From positions 6,489-70,488 of the forward strand of contig NZ_MPNT01000031.1 in assembly GCF_001907675.1 (NCBI RefSeq): a stretch of DNA of 64,000 nt, read 5' to 3'. Shown here piece after piece: positions 63,824-64,000 of the stretch (the first letter of the stretch is position 1; each line of letters starts with the position of its first letter). This stretch comes from Mycobacterium paraffinicum (GTDB taxonomy: Bacteria; Actinomycetota; Actinomycetes; Mycobacteriales; Mycobacteriaceae). The notes under the pieces were generated by a model, which searched no databases, had not been told where the DNA came from, and worked only from the letters and a program-made list of their open reading frames with translations. The translations under genes were made by a program, and so were the position numbers.

Positions 63824-64000
63824 CTAGCCGGTGCAGTGCAGCTCGACGACGCGGCCGTCGGAAACCATCGCCACTGGGGTCCTGATCGTCATCGACCCGG
63901 TGGCCAACGTCGAAACCGGCGCTGAAGTATTCGCCGCGGCCTGCGATCAACAGGACGCGGAGGGCGCTGTCGTCTGCGAAGGTGGAAATCGCCGTGCGCA
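63824..64000 (-). CDS. Crotonase-family fragment at the window edge (partial)
   Basis: Reading inward from 64000 on the minus strand, one frame gives AISTFADDSALRVLLIAGRGEYFSAGFDV, the first oxyanion-hole region of an enoyl-CoA hydratase. Past that the same frame becomes unlike a crotonase (GHRVDDDQDPSGDGFRRPRRR). A shifted frame gives TIRTPVAMVSDGRVVELHCTG and a stop at 63824. So the gene is either truncated/frameshifted or two genes abut here. The 5' end is outside the window. Confidence 0.45.

Overview
The window looks like a chromosomal segment from a slow-growing Mycobacterium. The flanks are high in G+C and carry a gene order familiar from M. tuberculosis Rv1697-Rv1719: end of steA, mctB, pyrG, Nudix hydrolase, xerD, O-methyltransferase, parA-like, scpA, scpB, pseudouridine synthase, cmk, der, then an SDR/cyclase/IclR cluster. 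PknH-like sensor-domain proteins, a DUF4189 protein and a PPE remnant point the same way. Species assignment is inference from remembered gene order and protein similarity; no search was run.

Layout. Positions 1-15,240 are conserved core. The genes for nucleotide metabolism, chromosome segregation and ribosome maturation run as a tightly overlapping plus-strand series. They are followed by a small regulated operon (10,879-13,246) and two paralogous membrane-anchored sensor-domain genes. An intact tRNA-Pro(GGG) lies at 15,243-15,316. A perfect 22-bp copy of its 3' end recurs at 60,358-60,379, so about 45 kb between these points is best read as an integrated genomic island. A tyrosine-recombinase remnant sits just inside the tRNA end. 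Base composition drops visibly inside: 44/60 G+C at 2281-2340 against 33/60 at 16081-16140.

The island is almost entirely catabolic. The left part (16-33 kb) has CoA-handling genes: a family III CoA-transferase, an acyl-CoA synthetase with an aldehyde dehydrogenase, three crotonases, SDRs, a half-length TesB-type thioesterase, and an alpha-beta fused 2-oxoacid dehydrogenase E1 followed by a lone lipoyl domain. The middle (33-48 kb) has oxygenation genes: P450s, a Rieske ring hydroxylase, a sterol-isomerase-like (EBP/EXPERA) membrane protein, and one operon of two amidohydrolases, a Rieske ferredoxin, a stand-alone NuoF-like flavoprotein, a P450-type ferredoxin and an alpha/beta hydrolase. The right part (48-60 kb) has two more P450s, an SDR, an esterase, a quinol-monooxygenase-like protein, a TAT/lipobox DUF296 protein, a cupin, an aquaporin and a LPS-independent set of regulators (TetR, LysR). 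Five TetR regulators and several inverted repeats suggest separately controlled blocks. A likely overall job is uptake-independent oxidation and CoA-dependent breakdown of a hydrophobic ring compound (terpenoid, steroid or aromatic); the substrate cannot be read from sequence.

Several pieces are decaying: the integrase, one of a pair of acyl-CoA dehydrogenases, a PPE gene, a P450 whose best start codon is ATT, and coding-like fragments without starts. Beyond 60,380 ordinary mycobacterial genes resume: small proteins, DUF4189, an alpha/beta hydrolase, a DUF2510 membrane protein and, at the edge, a crotonase fragment.
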